NCBI GenBank assembly: GCA_051984675.1 | Contig: JBPYFK010000118.1 | Coordinates: forward strand, 1-64,000 | Direction: 5' to 3' | Source of the DNA: JBPYFK01 sp051984675 | GTDB taxonomy: Bacteria > Actinomycetota > Actinomycetes > Mycobacteriales > Pseudonocardiaceae | DNA: 64,000 nucleotides | Part shown: positions 51,818 to 60,627 of the stretch, one piece after another | How the letters are laid out: each line of letters starts with the position of its first letter | Numbering within the stretch: position 1 is the first letter of the stretch | Notes under the pieces: generated by a model | What the model was told of the DNA's origin: nothing | The model's input: only the letters and a program-made list of their open reading frames with translations | Databases searched by the model: none | Position numbers and translations under genes: made by a program

Positions 51818-53174
51818 GAGACCGTTCCCTCGTATCAGCAGGAAACTCCCTCGACGAGGAGACCGCCGTCACCGCGCGGCGGGCCGGACTTCGCCACGTT
51901 CCACTGGAGGAGGTCAGAAACGCCAACGGCAGCGTGTAGAGCGCGATCACCGCGTCAATCACACGCAGCAGCAGGAAGAACGGTCCACTGAACAGTATCC
52001 TGAGTCGCCGTTCGAACGCGGCTACCAGCAGCGTGAGACCGGCGTCGGGAGCAAGCACGCCGTAGAGCAGCGGCCCTGGACCGACTCGCGCCGCCACGGC
52101 GCCGTGCAAGGCCGCCACCGGCGGCCATTCGAGGACCGCGCTGACGAACTCCGGGACGGCGAGCACCACGAGAAGTACCGGAAGCAGCGCGAACATCACG
52201 CTGCTGACCAGCATTTCGCACAGCAGGAGGACAAGCATCCCGGTGAACAGGTCGAACCGGGGCCGGTGTCGCCGGACCGTCTGCCACAGTCCGAGCGACC
52301 ACCGCCGCATCTGGCGCACGTAGTCGCGCAGGTTGTCCGGGTCTTGGGTCACCGCGACCGCCGACAGGCTGAAGCCGACCCTGCCCAGCCGTTTCCGGTA
52401 GACCTCGAAGGTCATGTTGAAGTCCTCGATCACCAGACCCGGTGGGTTCATGTCGATGTGCGGGAGCACCTCGGTGCGGTACAGGCTGGCGAAGCCCGGC
52501 ACGATGTGCGTGGCGTTGGCATACCGCCAGGTCTGGCCGAACTTCAACAGTCGTTGGGTGATCGCGTAAATCCGCTGCCGGTGGCTCACCAGCACGTTGC
52601 CGATCGCGGATAGCTCGCGACCACTCGCGGTGGTTCGGACACAACCGGCCACCGCGACCACCCCCGGATCGTCGAACAACGGCAGCGCGGCGGCGAAATA
52701 GTCCGGTGTGACGTGCGTGTCAGCGTCCAGCAGCATCACCGCCCGAAACCGTTCCACCAGCCGGAACCGGCTGATGGCCTCCTGCAGTGCGCCCGCCTTC
52801 CCCACGTTCTTGCGTGTCGCGATGGCCCGGGCGCCCGCTTTCCGGGCGACGTCCAACGTGTCGTCGGTGGAACTATCCGAAACGACGTGCACGTTTCGTA
52901 ACGGCACCACGGCGGCGACGGCCCGCAGGCTGTCCCCGATGACCAACGCTTCGTTATGGGCGGGGATCAGGACAGCTACGTCATCGATGGCGATCGGTGT
53001 TCGCTGATGATCCACAGTGGAGCTTTCAGCTCCCGGTTCCGCCGATCGCGCACGGGATAATCGACGACGCGTACGGGTAGCCGAATCGTCCAGCAGCCGG
53101 ACAAGCCCGATCGTCCCCCACAGCGCGAAATTCGCGCCGAACACCACGGGCGCCAGCAGCCACCACGGAATCAA
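51804..53174 (-). CDS. Processive glycosyltransferase family 2 (polysaccharide synthase type)
   Basis: About 456 residues. One N-terminal membrane helix precedes the GT-A catalytic domain. The domain has VAVLIPAHNEALVIGDSLRA, DxD in AVMLLDADTHVTPDYF, the general-base ED in VIEDFNMTFEVYRKRLG, and QMRRWSLGLW, the QxxRW motif of processive synthases (cellulose, hyaluronan, poly-N-acetylglucosamine). Three or four C-terminal helices can form the export channel. With the locus deacetylase, a PgaC-like amino-sugar polymer is the leading idea. TTG 53174 overlaps the GH18 stop (TTGA) and has GGAGG upstream; GTG 53192 is the alternative. Confidence 0.9.
   Translation of the reverse strand: MIPWWLLAPVVFGANFALWGTIGLVRLLDDSATRTRRRLSRARSAEPGAESSTVDHQRTPIAIDDVAVLIPAHNEALVIGDSLRAVAAVVPLRNVHVVSDSSTDDTLDVARKAGARAIATRKNVGKAGALQEAISRFRLVERFRAVMLLDADTHVTPDYFAAALPLFDDPGVVAVAGCVRTTASGRELSAIGNVLVSHRQRIYAITQRLLKFGQTWRYANATHIVPGFASLYRTEVLPHIDMNPPGLVIEDFNMTFEVYRKRLGRVGFSLSAVAVTQDPDNLRDYVRQMRRWSLGLWQTVRRHRPRFDLFTGMLVLLLCEMLVSSVMFALLPVLLVVLAVPEFVSAVLEWPPVAALHGAVAARVGPGPLLYGVLAPDAGLTLLVAAFERRLRILFSGPFFLLLRVIDAVIALYTLPLAFLTSSSGTWRSPARRAVTAVSSSREFPADTRERSHASE
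53011..53021 (+). repeat. TCCAC-A-GTGGA palindrome copy
   Basis: An exact copy within the N-terminal linker region of the GT2 gene. Confidence 0.6.
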
Positions 53175-54355
53175 CGCGAAGCTCCCTCCCACGCCCGCAG
53201 CGGGATGGACGTCTGGGGCAATGACTGCCGCAGCGCGGACCAGGTTCCCGGGTCCTCAGGACCAAACATCCACAGGTACACGTTGCTGATCCCGGCCTCG
53301 TGCGCGGCTCGCAGTTTCGCCGCCGAACTGGCCTGGTTCTCGAACCACACATCGTGCCGACGGCCGAGTTCGTCGGTGTAGGCGAACCAAGGCGCCTGGT
53401 CGGCGGGGTCGTACCCCACCGCGCTGCCGTGCGCGTTGGCCAGCTGCATGGCCTGCGCCCAGGAGATCGGGGAACCCTTGCTCCCCACCCAGTCATAGCC
53501 GTACAGCGGCACGCCGAGCACGATCCGCGACGGGGGAATGCGGGTCTTGGTGTAGTTGAGCACGTCACGAATCCAGCCGAGCGGAGCCACCGGACCGGGC
53601 GGCGAGGTGTTCCAGTGGTAGTCGTAGCCCATCACGCGAACCTGGTCGGCCACGTGACCGATCGCCGCGTAGTCCTGCGCGACATTGCGCTCGTCCACGC
53701 CGGCATCCGTGGCCTTGGCGAACACCGCCACGGACAGCATCTTGTGTTCGGCGTGCAGCGCCGCGGCGAGCTCCGCGACGAACGCGCTGAACGCGTCCCG
53801 GTCGGCGGCGTGCAGGTCCTCGTAGTCGAGATCGATCCCGGCGTAGTTGTGATCCCGTACCAGCGCCGCCACGGACGCCGCGTGCTCCCTCCGCAACCCC
53901 GGGTCGTGGATGATCCGGGCGACCGGCTCGTAGGCCCAGGAGCCGTGCGTGACGTTGGCCAGCGTGGGCATCATGTTCAACGCCGATCCGCGCAGTTCCG
54001 CCACCCGGCGTTCCATGTCCTGCGACTGCTCGGGCGGGTACTGGACGCTGATCTGGCCCTGCTCGGTGAGCCCGTACACCCACGGCGAGACCTGACCGAC
54101 CGCGCCCCGGTTGCGCAGGACCGTGCTCGCCCCCTGATCGAGGTTCCAGAAGGGAATCGACGCCACGACAACCGCGGCGGCCGGGTTCGCCGGTTGGGTG
54201 GGAATCCGTGCCGCCGACGCGCTCACCAGCACCACCACCGCACCGATCAGCGCGACCAGCCATGCGAGCTTGCCCCGCTGGCGGCGCACCCGCGCCGCTC
54301 GGACCGCGCCGGACCCGGCTCGAACGCCGTTGCCTGAGCCAACGTTGTCACCCAT
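53171..54355 (-). CDS. GH18-family glycoside hydrolase, membrane-anchored or secreted
   Basis: 394 residues. One N-terminal membrane segment (KLAWLVALIGAVVVLVSASA) precedes a GH18 TIM barrel. The catalytic DxxDxDxE region reads DHNYAGIDLDYEDLH, with the acid Glu present. DQVRVMGYDYHW and the C-terminal NVYLWMFGPEDPGTW are typical of the SafA/YaaH and chitinase-like group. It would cleave beta-1,4-linked GlcNAc polymers outside the cell. Its stop overlaps the start of the processive GT2, so hydrolase and synthase are made together. It could trim or release the polymer, as PgaB/PelA-type hydrolases do in other systems. Confidence 0.88.
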   Translation of the reverse strand: MGDNVGSGNGVRAGSGAVRAARVRRQRGKLAWLVALIGAVVVLVSASAARIPTQPANPAAAVVVASIPFWNLDQGASTVLRNRGAVGQVSPWVYGLTEQGQISVQYPPEQSQDMERRVAELRGSALNMMPTLANVTHGSWAYEPVARIIHDPGLRREHAASVAALVRDHNYAGIDLDYEDLHAADRDAFSAFVAELAAALHAEHKMLSVAVFAKATDAGVDERNVAQDYAAIGHVADQVRVMGYDYHWNTSPPGPVAPLGWIRDVLNYTKTRIPPSRIVLGVPLYGYDWVGSKGSPISWAQAMQLANAHGSAVGYDPADQAPWFAYTDELGRRHDVWFENQASSAAKLRAAHEAGISNVYLWMFGPEDPGTWSALRQSLPQTSIPLRAWEGASR

Positions 54356-54371
54356 TGGACTGTCCTCACGC

Positions 54372-55367
54372 TCAGGTTCCGGTGGGTCGGGTCACGTTGA
54401 CATCGGCGGAGCTCCGCTGTTCCCCGATCACCGACTCGATGATCTCGTCGAGCCCGTATCGCGGACGGAAGCCGACAAGCTGCCGCGCCAGCGTGCAGTC
54501 CGGGATGCGCCGCTGCAGATCCTCGTAGCCGAGGCCGAGCACGTCTTCGTAGGGCACGTGGACGACCTCGCTGGACGAGCCGGTCAGCCGGATCACCCGG
54601 TGCGCCAGTCGCTCGATCGACACCGGCTCGGCACTGCCCAGGTTCACCGCCCGGCCGCGGGCATCCTCAAGATCCGCCAACCGCACCAGCGCGGGAACGA
54701 CATCGTGCACGTGGCAGAAGCAGCGCACCTGCTGGCCGCTGCCGAAAACCGTCAGTGGTTCCTGCCGCAGCGCCTGGCTCACGAACCGGGGCAGGACCAT
54801 GCCGTAGTGCTCGCTCTGGCGCGGGCCGACGGTGTTGAACAGGCGCACGATCACCGCCCACAGCCCGCCCTCGCGCACGTAGGCGTCGATCAGGCTCTCG
54901 TCAACGGCCTTGGCCTCGGAGTAGGACCAGCGTGACTTCAACGGCGAGCCGACCACGCGATCGTCGTCCTCGCACAGCCCGACCTTGCTGTTCTTGCCGT
55001 AGATCTCGCTGGTGGAGGCGAGCAGCAGCCGGGTTCCGTGCCGGTGCGCGGCGTGCACGACGTTCTCGGTGCCGTGGACGTTGGTCAGGAGAGCGTCCAG
55101 CGTGCGGTCCCGGATGACGAACGATCCGACGGCGGCGGCGAAATGGAAGACCACGTCGGCCTCGCTGACCAGGTCGTCGACCAGCCCGCGGTCCAGCACG
55201 GTGCCGGGAACGAAGCGGAAACTGCGGTGCTCGCCGATGGCCACCAGGTTGTCGAGCTGCCCGGTGCTCATGTCGTCCAGGCCGATCACGATCTGCCCGC
55301 GAGCTAGCAACTGCTCGACCAGATGCGATCCGATGAACCCGGCGGCACCGGTCACGAGCGCCTTCAT
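54372..55367 (-). CDS. NAD-dependent epimerase/dehydratase (NDP-sugar)
   Basis: 331 residues, extended SDR. The dinucleotide site is KALVTGAAGFIGSHLVEQLL, the catalytic Ser region LLLASTSEIYGKNSK, and Tyr/Lys are in RWSYSEAKAVDESL. VRLFNTVGPRQSEHYGMVLP is the sugar-nucleotide block shared with UDP-glucose 4-epimerases and UDP-glucuronate decarboxylases. With a UDP-sugar dehydrogenase in the same run, a UDP-uronate epimerase or decarboxylase role is possible; the exact reaction cannot be read. ATG 55367 overlaps the previous stop (ATGA). Confidence 0.9.
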   Translation of the reverse strand: MKALVTGAAGFIGSHLVEQLLARGQIVIGLDDMSTGQLDNLVAIGEHRSFRFVPGTVLDRGLVDDLVSEADVVFHFAAAVGSFVIRDRTLDALLTNVHGTENVVHAAHRHGTRLLLASTSEIYGKNSKVGLCEDDDRVVGSPLKSRWSYSEAKAVDESLIDAYVREGGLWAVIVRLFNTVGPRQSEHYGMVLPRFVSQALRQEPLTVFGSGQQVRCFCHVHDVVPALVRLADLEDARGRAVNLGSAEPVSIERLAHRVIRLTGSSSEVVHVPYEDVLGLGYEDLQRRIPDCTLARQLVGFRPRYGLDEIIESVIGEQRSSADVNVTRPTGT

Positions 55368-56482
55368 AAGACACCCACCTCCCCATCTGTCGGCACGCGT
55401 CTGGTCCTGAGCCGCTCGTACAGCGTGTCGATGCGCTCAGCGACGGCGTCGATTCCGTAGCGCTGCCGCACCAGCGGGACGTCCGCGCGCGGGCGTGGGC
55501 CTGCCGACACTTCGGCGGCGATCACCTGGCGCATGCCCTCGACGTCGGCGGGCACCTGCCGCGCCCGGTCGACGTCCATGCCCTCCAGCGCCGGGCATGT
55601 CGTGTACAGCACGGGAAGCCCGTTGGCTAGCGCTTCCAGCACCGACAGCCCGAAGGTCTCCTGCTTCGAAGACGCGATGAACAAATCCAATGTGGACAGA
55701 ACAGCGGCGACGTCGTGTCGCTCGCCCGCGAAGATCACCTGATCGAGCACCCCGTGTTCGCGGGCGACCTGCTCGATGCGCGCGCGGTCCGCACCCTCTC
55801 CGACGATGAGCAGCCGCGTTCCGTTCCCGAGCAGTGGCGCGGCGGCTTCGACCACGAGCCCGAAGCGTTTGTTCGGGTCGAGCCGCCCCAGTACGCCGAT
55901 CACGTACTCGCGCTCCCCGAGCCCGAACTCCGCGCGAACCCGCTGGCGTGCGGCCGGATCGAACGTGACCCGGCTGAAGTCGACCCCGTTCGGAATCATG
56001 GCGATCTTGCGTGCCGGCACGCCCCACCGCACCAGCCGATCGACCACGGTGGGTGACACCGCGATCGTGGCGTCCGAGAACAGATCACTTCCGAGGTACA
56101 GAGCACGCACGCCCAGTGTCATGCGTCGCCGCTCCAGATGCGTCTCCCCGATGGAGTGCTCGGTAGCCACAACGACCGGTGTGCCGGCCAGGCGCGCGGC
56201 CAACCGCCCGTAGACGCACGCCCGGTACAGGTGGGTGTGCACGGCGTCGTAGTTCCCGGCCGCGATCCGGTTCCGCAGCCGCCACAGTGCGGACACCTGC
56301 GTGTTTCTCCGCATACCGAGGTCGTGCACCGGCACGCCGTCCGACGAGATCATGCTGGCGACCTCGCCGGGGTTGTACAGCGTGACCACCTCGGCGTCGT
56401 GCCGGGTGTGGTGCAGAAGCGAGCGCAGCTGCAACTCGGCGCCGCCGACGCCCAGTCCGGTGATGACGTGCAGCACCTTCAC
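55364..56482 (-). CDS. Glycosyltransferase family 4
   Basis: About 372 residues, GT-B fold. The N-domain has VLHVITGLGVGGAELQLRSL and YDAVHTHLYRACVYGRLAAR. The C-domain has IPNGVDFSRVTFDPAARQRV, VIGVLGRLDPNKRFGLVVEA and LFIASSKQETFGLSVLEALA, with the EX7E-type motif that contacts the donor. GTG 56482 overlaps the stop of the sugar-phosphate transferase (GTGA), so it probably adds the second sugar to the lipid-linked primer. The open frame extends upstream to 56701 within that gene and is not used. Donor unknown. Confidence 0.9.
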   Translation of the reverse strand: MKVLHVITGLGVGGAELQLRSLLHHTRHDAEVVTLYNPGEVASMISSDGVPVHDLGMRRNTQVSALWRLRNRIAAGNYDAVHTHLYRACVYGRLAARLAGTPVVVATEHSIGETHLERRRMTLGVRALYLGSDLFSDATIAVSPTVVDRLVRWGVPARKIAMIPNGVDFSRVTFDPAARQRVRAEFGLGEREYVIGVLGRLDPNKRFGLVVEAAAPLLGNGTRLLIVGEGADRARIEQVAREHGVLDQVIFAGERHDVAAVLSTLDLFIASSKQETFGLSVLEALANGLPVLYTTCPALEGMDVDRARQVPADVEGMRQVIAAEVSAGPRPRADVPLVRQRYGIDAVAERIDTLYERLRTRRVPTDGEVGVL

Positions 56483-57897
56483 CGCCGTTTCCCTCCTCCA
56501 ACGCCGTGGGCGGGCCGGGCAGCGCCCCCGATCGCCGCCCGGCCCTTCGAGGCCCGCACGACCCCCCGCATCACAATCGCGACCGTGCGGGCCAGGACCA
56601 CGATGTCCAACCATGGGGTCCAGTACTCGATGTAGTGGTTGTCGAAACGCGCGCGATCCGGGATGGACGTGTCCCCGTGCAGCCCGTGCACCTGCGCCCA
56701 ACCGGTCATGCCTCCCGGCAAGCGATGGCGGTCGTCATAGCGCGGGATCTCCCGCGCGAACCGCTCCGCGTACCACGGACGTTCCGGGCGTGGCCCCACC
56801 AGGGACATATCCCCACGCAGCACGTTGAACAGCTGCGGCAGCTCGTCGAGGTGCGTGGCGCGCAGCCAGCGGCCGAACGGGGTGCAGTACTCGGCCGGAA
56901 CGGTCCAGCAGCCTGCCGTGTCATCGTCGCCGCCACGGCCGACGGTGACCGTACGCAGCTTGACCATCGCCGCCTGCCTGCCGGCGTGAGTCACCCGAAC
57001 CTGCTGGAACAGCGCGTGCTGGCCGTCCCGGGCACGCACGGCTACCGCCAGCACCAGCAGCGCCGGAAAGACCGCGATCAGCAGGACCGTGCCGACCAGC
57101 AGATCGAAGACCCGCTTGGTGATCACGTCCGCGCGAGTGTGCCGGCGCAGCGGGACAAGCGGTATTCCACCCAGCTCGTCGAGGCAACCCTGCGGCACGC
57201 CGGCGCCGAGTTCGTACAGCCTAGGCACCACGCACACGTCCACCGGCAGGCGGCGGCACGCGCGCAACGGCTCTACCAGATCAGCGTCGGCCTCGCGACC
57301 GAAACACACAACGACACGAGAGATTCCGTGGCGTGCCACCGTATCGGGCAGGTTCGCCGACGAACCGGCAAGGCAACGTGAGAGGCTGAGTCCGAGTTCG
57401 GGATGCTCGACGAGCATCTGCGCCACCCGTGCTGCCGTGCTCCCGCTGCCGACCAGCAGGGTCGGCTCCAGCAACCAGCCGCGGCGGTGCGCTGCGCGCA
57501 GCAGCGCGTAGCACGCCCCTCGGAATGCCACGACGAGCGGCGTCGTCGCGAGCGCGAGTCGGCCGGTCCCGGCGACCGGTGCCCACAGCCCCAGCAGCGC
57601 GGCAGGCACGATGGCAGCTACCGCAAGGCGCGGAACCTGGTCGGACACCCGCCGGCAGATCCGAAGGCGGTGCAGTCCCTGCCCAGCCAGCAGGGCCAGC
57701 ACGAACACCGCGTACGCCGTGGACACGGCTGTCACGCCGATAACCGTGATCGCCACTACCAGCGCCAGGCAGTCAGCCAATGGCAACACCGCCGACCCAG
57801 CCGCGGAATGCCGTCGCGATCGCACAGCTGGATGTCCACTGCCGTCTCCCAAGCTTGCACGTCCACAGTGGACATCGCCAATATCGGTCGTGCTCAT
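56479..57897 (-). CDS. Initiating sugar-phosphate transferase (polyprenyl glycosylphosphotransferase)
   Basis: 472 residues. Four N-terminal membrane helices and a CoA-binding-like middle region (EPTLLVGSGSTAARVAQMLV) are followed by a helix and the catalytic domain KRVFDLLVGTVLLIAVFPAL. Downstream are MVKLRTVTVGRGG, THLDELPQLFNVLRGDMSLV with GPRPERP, and the terminal YIEYWTPWLDIVVLARTVAI. This WcaJ/WbaP-type enzyme moves a sugar-1-phosphate onto undecaprenyl phosphate and so starts the repeat unit. A TCCAC-A-GTGGA copy lies in codons 9-12. It overlaps the flavoprotein stop (ATGA). Confidence 0.92.
   Translation of the reverse strand: MSTTDIGDVHCGRASLGDGSGHPAVRSRRHSAAGSAVLPLADCLALVVAITVIGVTAVSTAYAVFVLALLAGQGLHRLRICRRVSDQVPRLAVAAIVPAALLGLWAPVAGTGRLALATTPLVVAFRGACYALLRAAHRRGWLLEPTLLVGSGSTAARVAQMLVEHPELGLSLSRCLAGSSANLPDTVARHGISRVVVCFGREADADLVEPLRACRRLPVDVCVVPRLYELGAGVPQGCLDELGGIPLVPLRRHTRADVITKRVFDLLVGTVLLIAVFPALLVLAVAVRARDGQHALFQQVRVTHAGRQAAMVKLRTVTVGRGGDDDTAGCWTVPAEYCTPFGRWLRATHLDELPQLFNVLRGDMSLVGPRPERPWYAERFAREIPRYDDRHRLPGGMTGWAQVHGLHGDTSIPDRARFDNHYIEYWTPWLDIVVLARTVAIVMRGVVRASKGRAAIGGAARPAHGVGGGKRR
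57862..57872 (+). repeat. TCCAC-A-GTGGA palindrome copy
   Basis: An exact copy extended to GTCCAC-A-GTGGAC, near the start codon of the sugar-phosphate transferase gene. Confidence 0.6.
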
Positions 57898-59255
57898 CGA
57901 GCCGCCCCCATCATCGCACCGCGACGTGCGATGTTCGCCGTGATGCGCCGGGTCACCTGTCGTGCCGCGCAGTCCGCGCCGTAGACGAAGCGCATCACCG
58001 GACCGAAGGACGGTGCCACGGTCGGGCCGACGAAGAACAAGCCCCGCATCGACGATTCGAACTCCCTGCCCACGCTCGGAGTTCGGTCCAACGTGCGCAG
58101 TTGGCAGGACAGTGACTGGCTCAGGAACGGCAGTCGCGCGACGTCGGGCCGGAAGCCGGTTGCGGCGATCACGTGGTCCACGACCAGTTCGGTACTGCCC
58201 TCGTCACCTCCGTCCAGCTCCAGGCGGACATGTTCCCCGTCCGACTCGGCCCGGCGGACCTGGTGCCCCGCCAGCACGGGAAGTTCCCCTTCCACCCTGC
58301 TTCGCAGCCACCAGGCGCCGGCCGGGCCGAGCGCTGTGCGGGCCAACCGGACCCGGGCACGCGCGGGAAGCTGGCGGAACAGTTTCGGCTGCTGCGAGTA
58401 GAACCACGTTGACCAGCCCGAACCCAAGCCGGCCTCGGGTTCGCGCAGACGCCGCACGAGTGACCGGTCCCGCGACAGCGGCGAACCGTTCCAGACCAGG
58501 TGCGGCGCGCGGCAGACCAGCCGCACGCTCGCGCCACCCTCGTTGAGCAGCGCCGCCGCTTCCATCGCCGACTGGCCGGCGCCAACGACGACGACGTCCC
58601 GGCCACAGAAGAAGTCGAGGTCGTCGTGGTCGGTGCTGTGCGAGCACAGTTCGGAAGGAAGGTGCGTCAGCTGGTCCGGCACGCGCGGGAAGTACTCCAG
58701 GCCGGTCGCGACCACGACGTTGCGCGCGCGGAGCTTGTCTCCAGTGGACAGTGCGAGCAGGTAGTGGTCATCCATCGGAGCGACGTCGGTGACCAGCACC
58801 TCCTCGACGTCCGGTACCCAGTGCTGCTGGAACCACTTCCCGTAGGAGACGAACGTCTCCAGCGGGACCGGCAGGCCGTAGTCGGCGTAGTGCCGGCTGG
58901 TTTCCCGGCAGAAGTCCCCCAGCGTGTGTGTCCCGTCGGGATCGGACAGGCTGGAGGCGAATCCCTGCGACTTCAGGAACATGCCCTGTGGCATCGCCGT
59001 ACGCCACAAGTACATCGGCAGTCCGAACTGCCGGCATCGCAGACCCGCGCCGTTGAGGTGGGCCGCCACCGACAGCCCGTACGGCCCGGCGCCAATGATC
59101 GCGGCATCCAGCACGTCTCGTCCGCCGCCCCTTGGCGCTGCGGTATGCCAGGGCGGAGCGTGTTCAGTTGTGCCCTGATCAAGCGTGCCCTGATCAAGTG
59201 TGCCCTGATCAAGCGGCTGCGTGACCCCGACTTCTTCTACCTCAGGCTTGTCCAT
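57894..59255 (-). CDS. Flavin-dependent monooxygenase-like protein (FMO / N-hydroxylase type)
   Basis: 453 residues. The FAD site is LDAAIIGAGPYGLSVAAHLN and the NADPH site DVVVVGAGQSAMEAAALLNE. The ATG-type motif that links domains is VIAATGFRPDVARLPF. The layout fits class B flavin monooxygenases, which include amine N-hydroxylases. The N-terminal ~35 residues hold three in-frame LDQGT repeats over a 15-bp array. It lies inside the exopolysaccharide run, overlapping the sugar-phosphate transferase by 4 nt. Such an enzyme is unexpected there and could oxidise an amino sugar or attached amine. Confidence 0.82.
   Translation of the reverse strand: MDKPEVEEVGVTQPLDQGTLDQGTLDQGTTEHAPPWHTAAPRGGGRDVLDAAIIGAGPYGLSVAAHLNGAGLRCRQFGLPMYLWRTAMPQGMFLKSQGFASSLSDPDGTHTLGDFCRETSRHYADYGLPVPLETFVSYGKWFQQHWVPDVEEVLVTDVAPMDDHYLLALSTGDKLRARNVVVATGLEYFPRVPDQLTHLPSELCSHSTDHDDLDFFCGRDVVVVGAGQSAMEAAALLNEGGASVRLVCRAPHLVWNGSPLSRDRSLVRRLREPEAGLGSGWSTWFYSQQPKLFRQLPARARVRLARTALGPAGAWWLRSRVEGELPVLAGHQVRRAESDGEHVRLELDGGDEGSTELVVDHVIAATGFRPDVARLPFLSQSLSCQLRTLDRTPSVGREFESSMRGLFFVGPTVAPSFGPVMRFVYGADCAARQVTRRITANIARRGAMMGAAR
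59170..59214 (+). repeat. Three 15-bp units at the flavoprotein N-terminus
   Basis: GTGCCCTGATCAAGC at 59170, GTGCCCTGATCAAGT at 59185, GTGCCCTGATCAAGC at 59200. Units are in frame and encode LDQGT three times. They are nearly identical, so the array is recent or kept uniform. Confidence 0.8.
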
Positions 59256-59279
59256 ATCCGATCCCCACCCACGAGTCGT

Positions 59280-60563
59280 TCAGATCCTGGCTGCTCGTCC
59301 CGGCCGGTAGCGTGGCCATGTCCACGCGGCCTCACGCCGCTCGCGATGCAGCGACTGGTTCAGCGCGCGCCAGCCCATGCGTGCGCACATGAAGCCGAAG
59401 GGCACCATGTCGTCCCGGGCGAACCACGCCAATTCATCCACTCCCCGCAGGGAGGCCACCCACGACGCCAGCCCCAGGCTTCCGCTGCGCCATTGGCGCA
59501 GCGCCGTGATCGGCTCGTAGTTCTCGACCACGAAGCCCCGCCCGGTCACCGGAGCTCCTTCGGGAATCCGCTGCCCGGTCAGGTCCAGGTACGCGGCCAA
59601 CGCCACGTCGACCCCGGCCGTGTCACGGAACAGCCGGAACTGCGCGCCGATACGCGGGTTGAAGTCCAGCAGCTTGTACTGGCCGTCCGCGCTGTCCTGG
59701 CGGAAATCCATGTCCACAATGCCCCGGAATCCGACGCGGGAAAGCAGATCCACGACGTGCGTCCGCAGTTGCGCGTTCTCGACCGCCCGACCGTAAGACG
59801 TCAACCCCGTCCGTGCGGGGTAGGAGCGCAGCTTGATTCCGGTGTGGGCAGAACGGCAGATCGAACCCGCGTCGCAGTATCCGTGGAAGATCCAGTCGGC
59901 GTCGCCGTCGCCGGCTCCGGGGATGTATTCCTGGAGCAACAACTCGCCGTTTCGCTGCGGTGGGACCCTACGGCATAGCTCCCGCAGCTGCTCATAGGTG
60001 TGCACCAGCGTGGTACTTCGCATTTTCGTGGTCGTCCGCCAGGGGTGCGCGAGCTTCGCCACGAGCGGAAATCCCTTGTCTTCGGCGAAATCTCGTGCTT
60101 GCTCCCACGACGACGGCAGCACCCGGCACGGGCAGGCCACCCCCAACTCGTCACACAACCGGTACATCGAGTCCTTCCCGGCCAGCCGCCGGGGCAGATC
60201 CGCCGGTGGCTCCGCGAACCGGTACCACTCGCGCAGTTCGTCGCCGTGCTCGGCGAGGAAGATGGCGCCCGCGTCGTCGGTCGGGATCAGCACGGCGGGC
60301 GTGCCGATCCGTTCGGCCAGTTGCCGCAGTCCCAACACCAGCCGCTCGGGATCTCCGGCCGGGGCACGCCAGATCCAGCGCCCGTGCAGGTAGCGCGAGT
60401 GCGCGCCGGGCGCCAGTGCGGTCTCCAGCACGCCGTACATCGGCACTCCCAGCCGCCCCAGGCTGCGGATGATCCCCAAACCGCCGTGGTGCATCACGTT
60501 CCGGTCGAGCTTGAGGACGACCGCGGGCGTGCTGGTGTCGATTTCGGACAGTTCGGTCATCAC
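59280..60563 (-). CDS. ATP-grasp ligase (carboxylate-amine ligase-like)
   Basis: 427 residues. The N-domain has TPAVVLKLDRNVMHHGGLGI and TPAVLIPTDDAGAIFLAEHG. The ATP-grasp core has a lid-type region FPLVAKLAHPWRTTTKM, the adenine-contacting ELLLQEYIPGAGDGDADWIF and the metal-binding LLDFNPRIGAQFRLF. Such enzymes form an acyl-phosphate from a carboxylate and join it to an amine. The adjacent UDP-sugar dehydrogenase makes uronic acids, whose carboxylate could be amidated here; this is inference. Adjacent GTG 60563 and ATG 60560 have GGAGGGGGAA upstream. Confidence 0.85.
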   Translation of the reverse strand: MMTELSEIDTSTPAVVLKLDRNVMHHGGLGIIRSLGRLGVPMYGVLETALAPGAHSRYLHGRWIWRAPAGDPERLVLGLRQLAERIGTPAVLIPTDDAGAIFLAEHGDELREWYRFAEPPADLPRRLAGKDSMYRLCDELGVACPCRVLPSSWEQARDFAEDKGFPLVAKLAHPWRTTTKMRSTTLVHTYEQLRELCRRVPPQRNGELLLQEYIPGAGDGDADWIFHGYCDAGSICRSAHTGIKLRSYPARTGLTSYGRAVENAQLRTHVVDLLSRVGFRGIVDMDFRQDSADGQYKLLDFNPRIGAQFRLFRDTAGVDVALAAYLDLTGQRIPEGAPVTGRGFVVENYEPITALRQWRSGSLGLASWVASLRGVDELAWFARDDMVPFGFMCARMGWRALNQSLHRERREAAWTWPRYRPGRAARI

Positions 60564-60599
60564 GTCGTTCCCCCTCCGCAGACCACTGTCTGACCCGGT

Positions 60600-60627
60600 C
60601 CTAGACGACCCCTCCTAGACGACCTCT
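60600..60627 (+). repeat. 14-bp tandem duplication over the UDP-sugar dehydrogenase stop
   Basis: CCTAGACGACCCCT (60600) then CCTAGACGACCTCT (60614), 13 of 14 identical. The second unit holds the last codons and stop (read on the minus strand), so the gene's 3' end has been copied. Confidence 0.7.
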
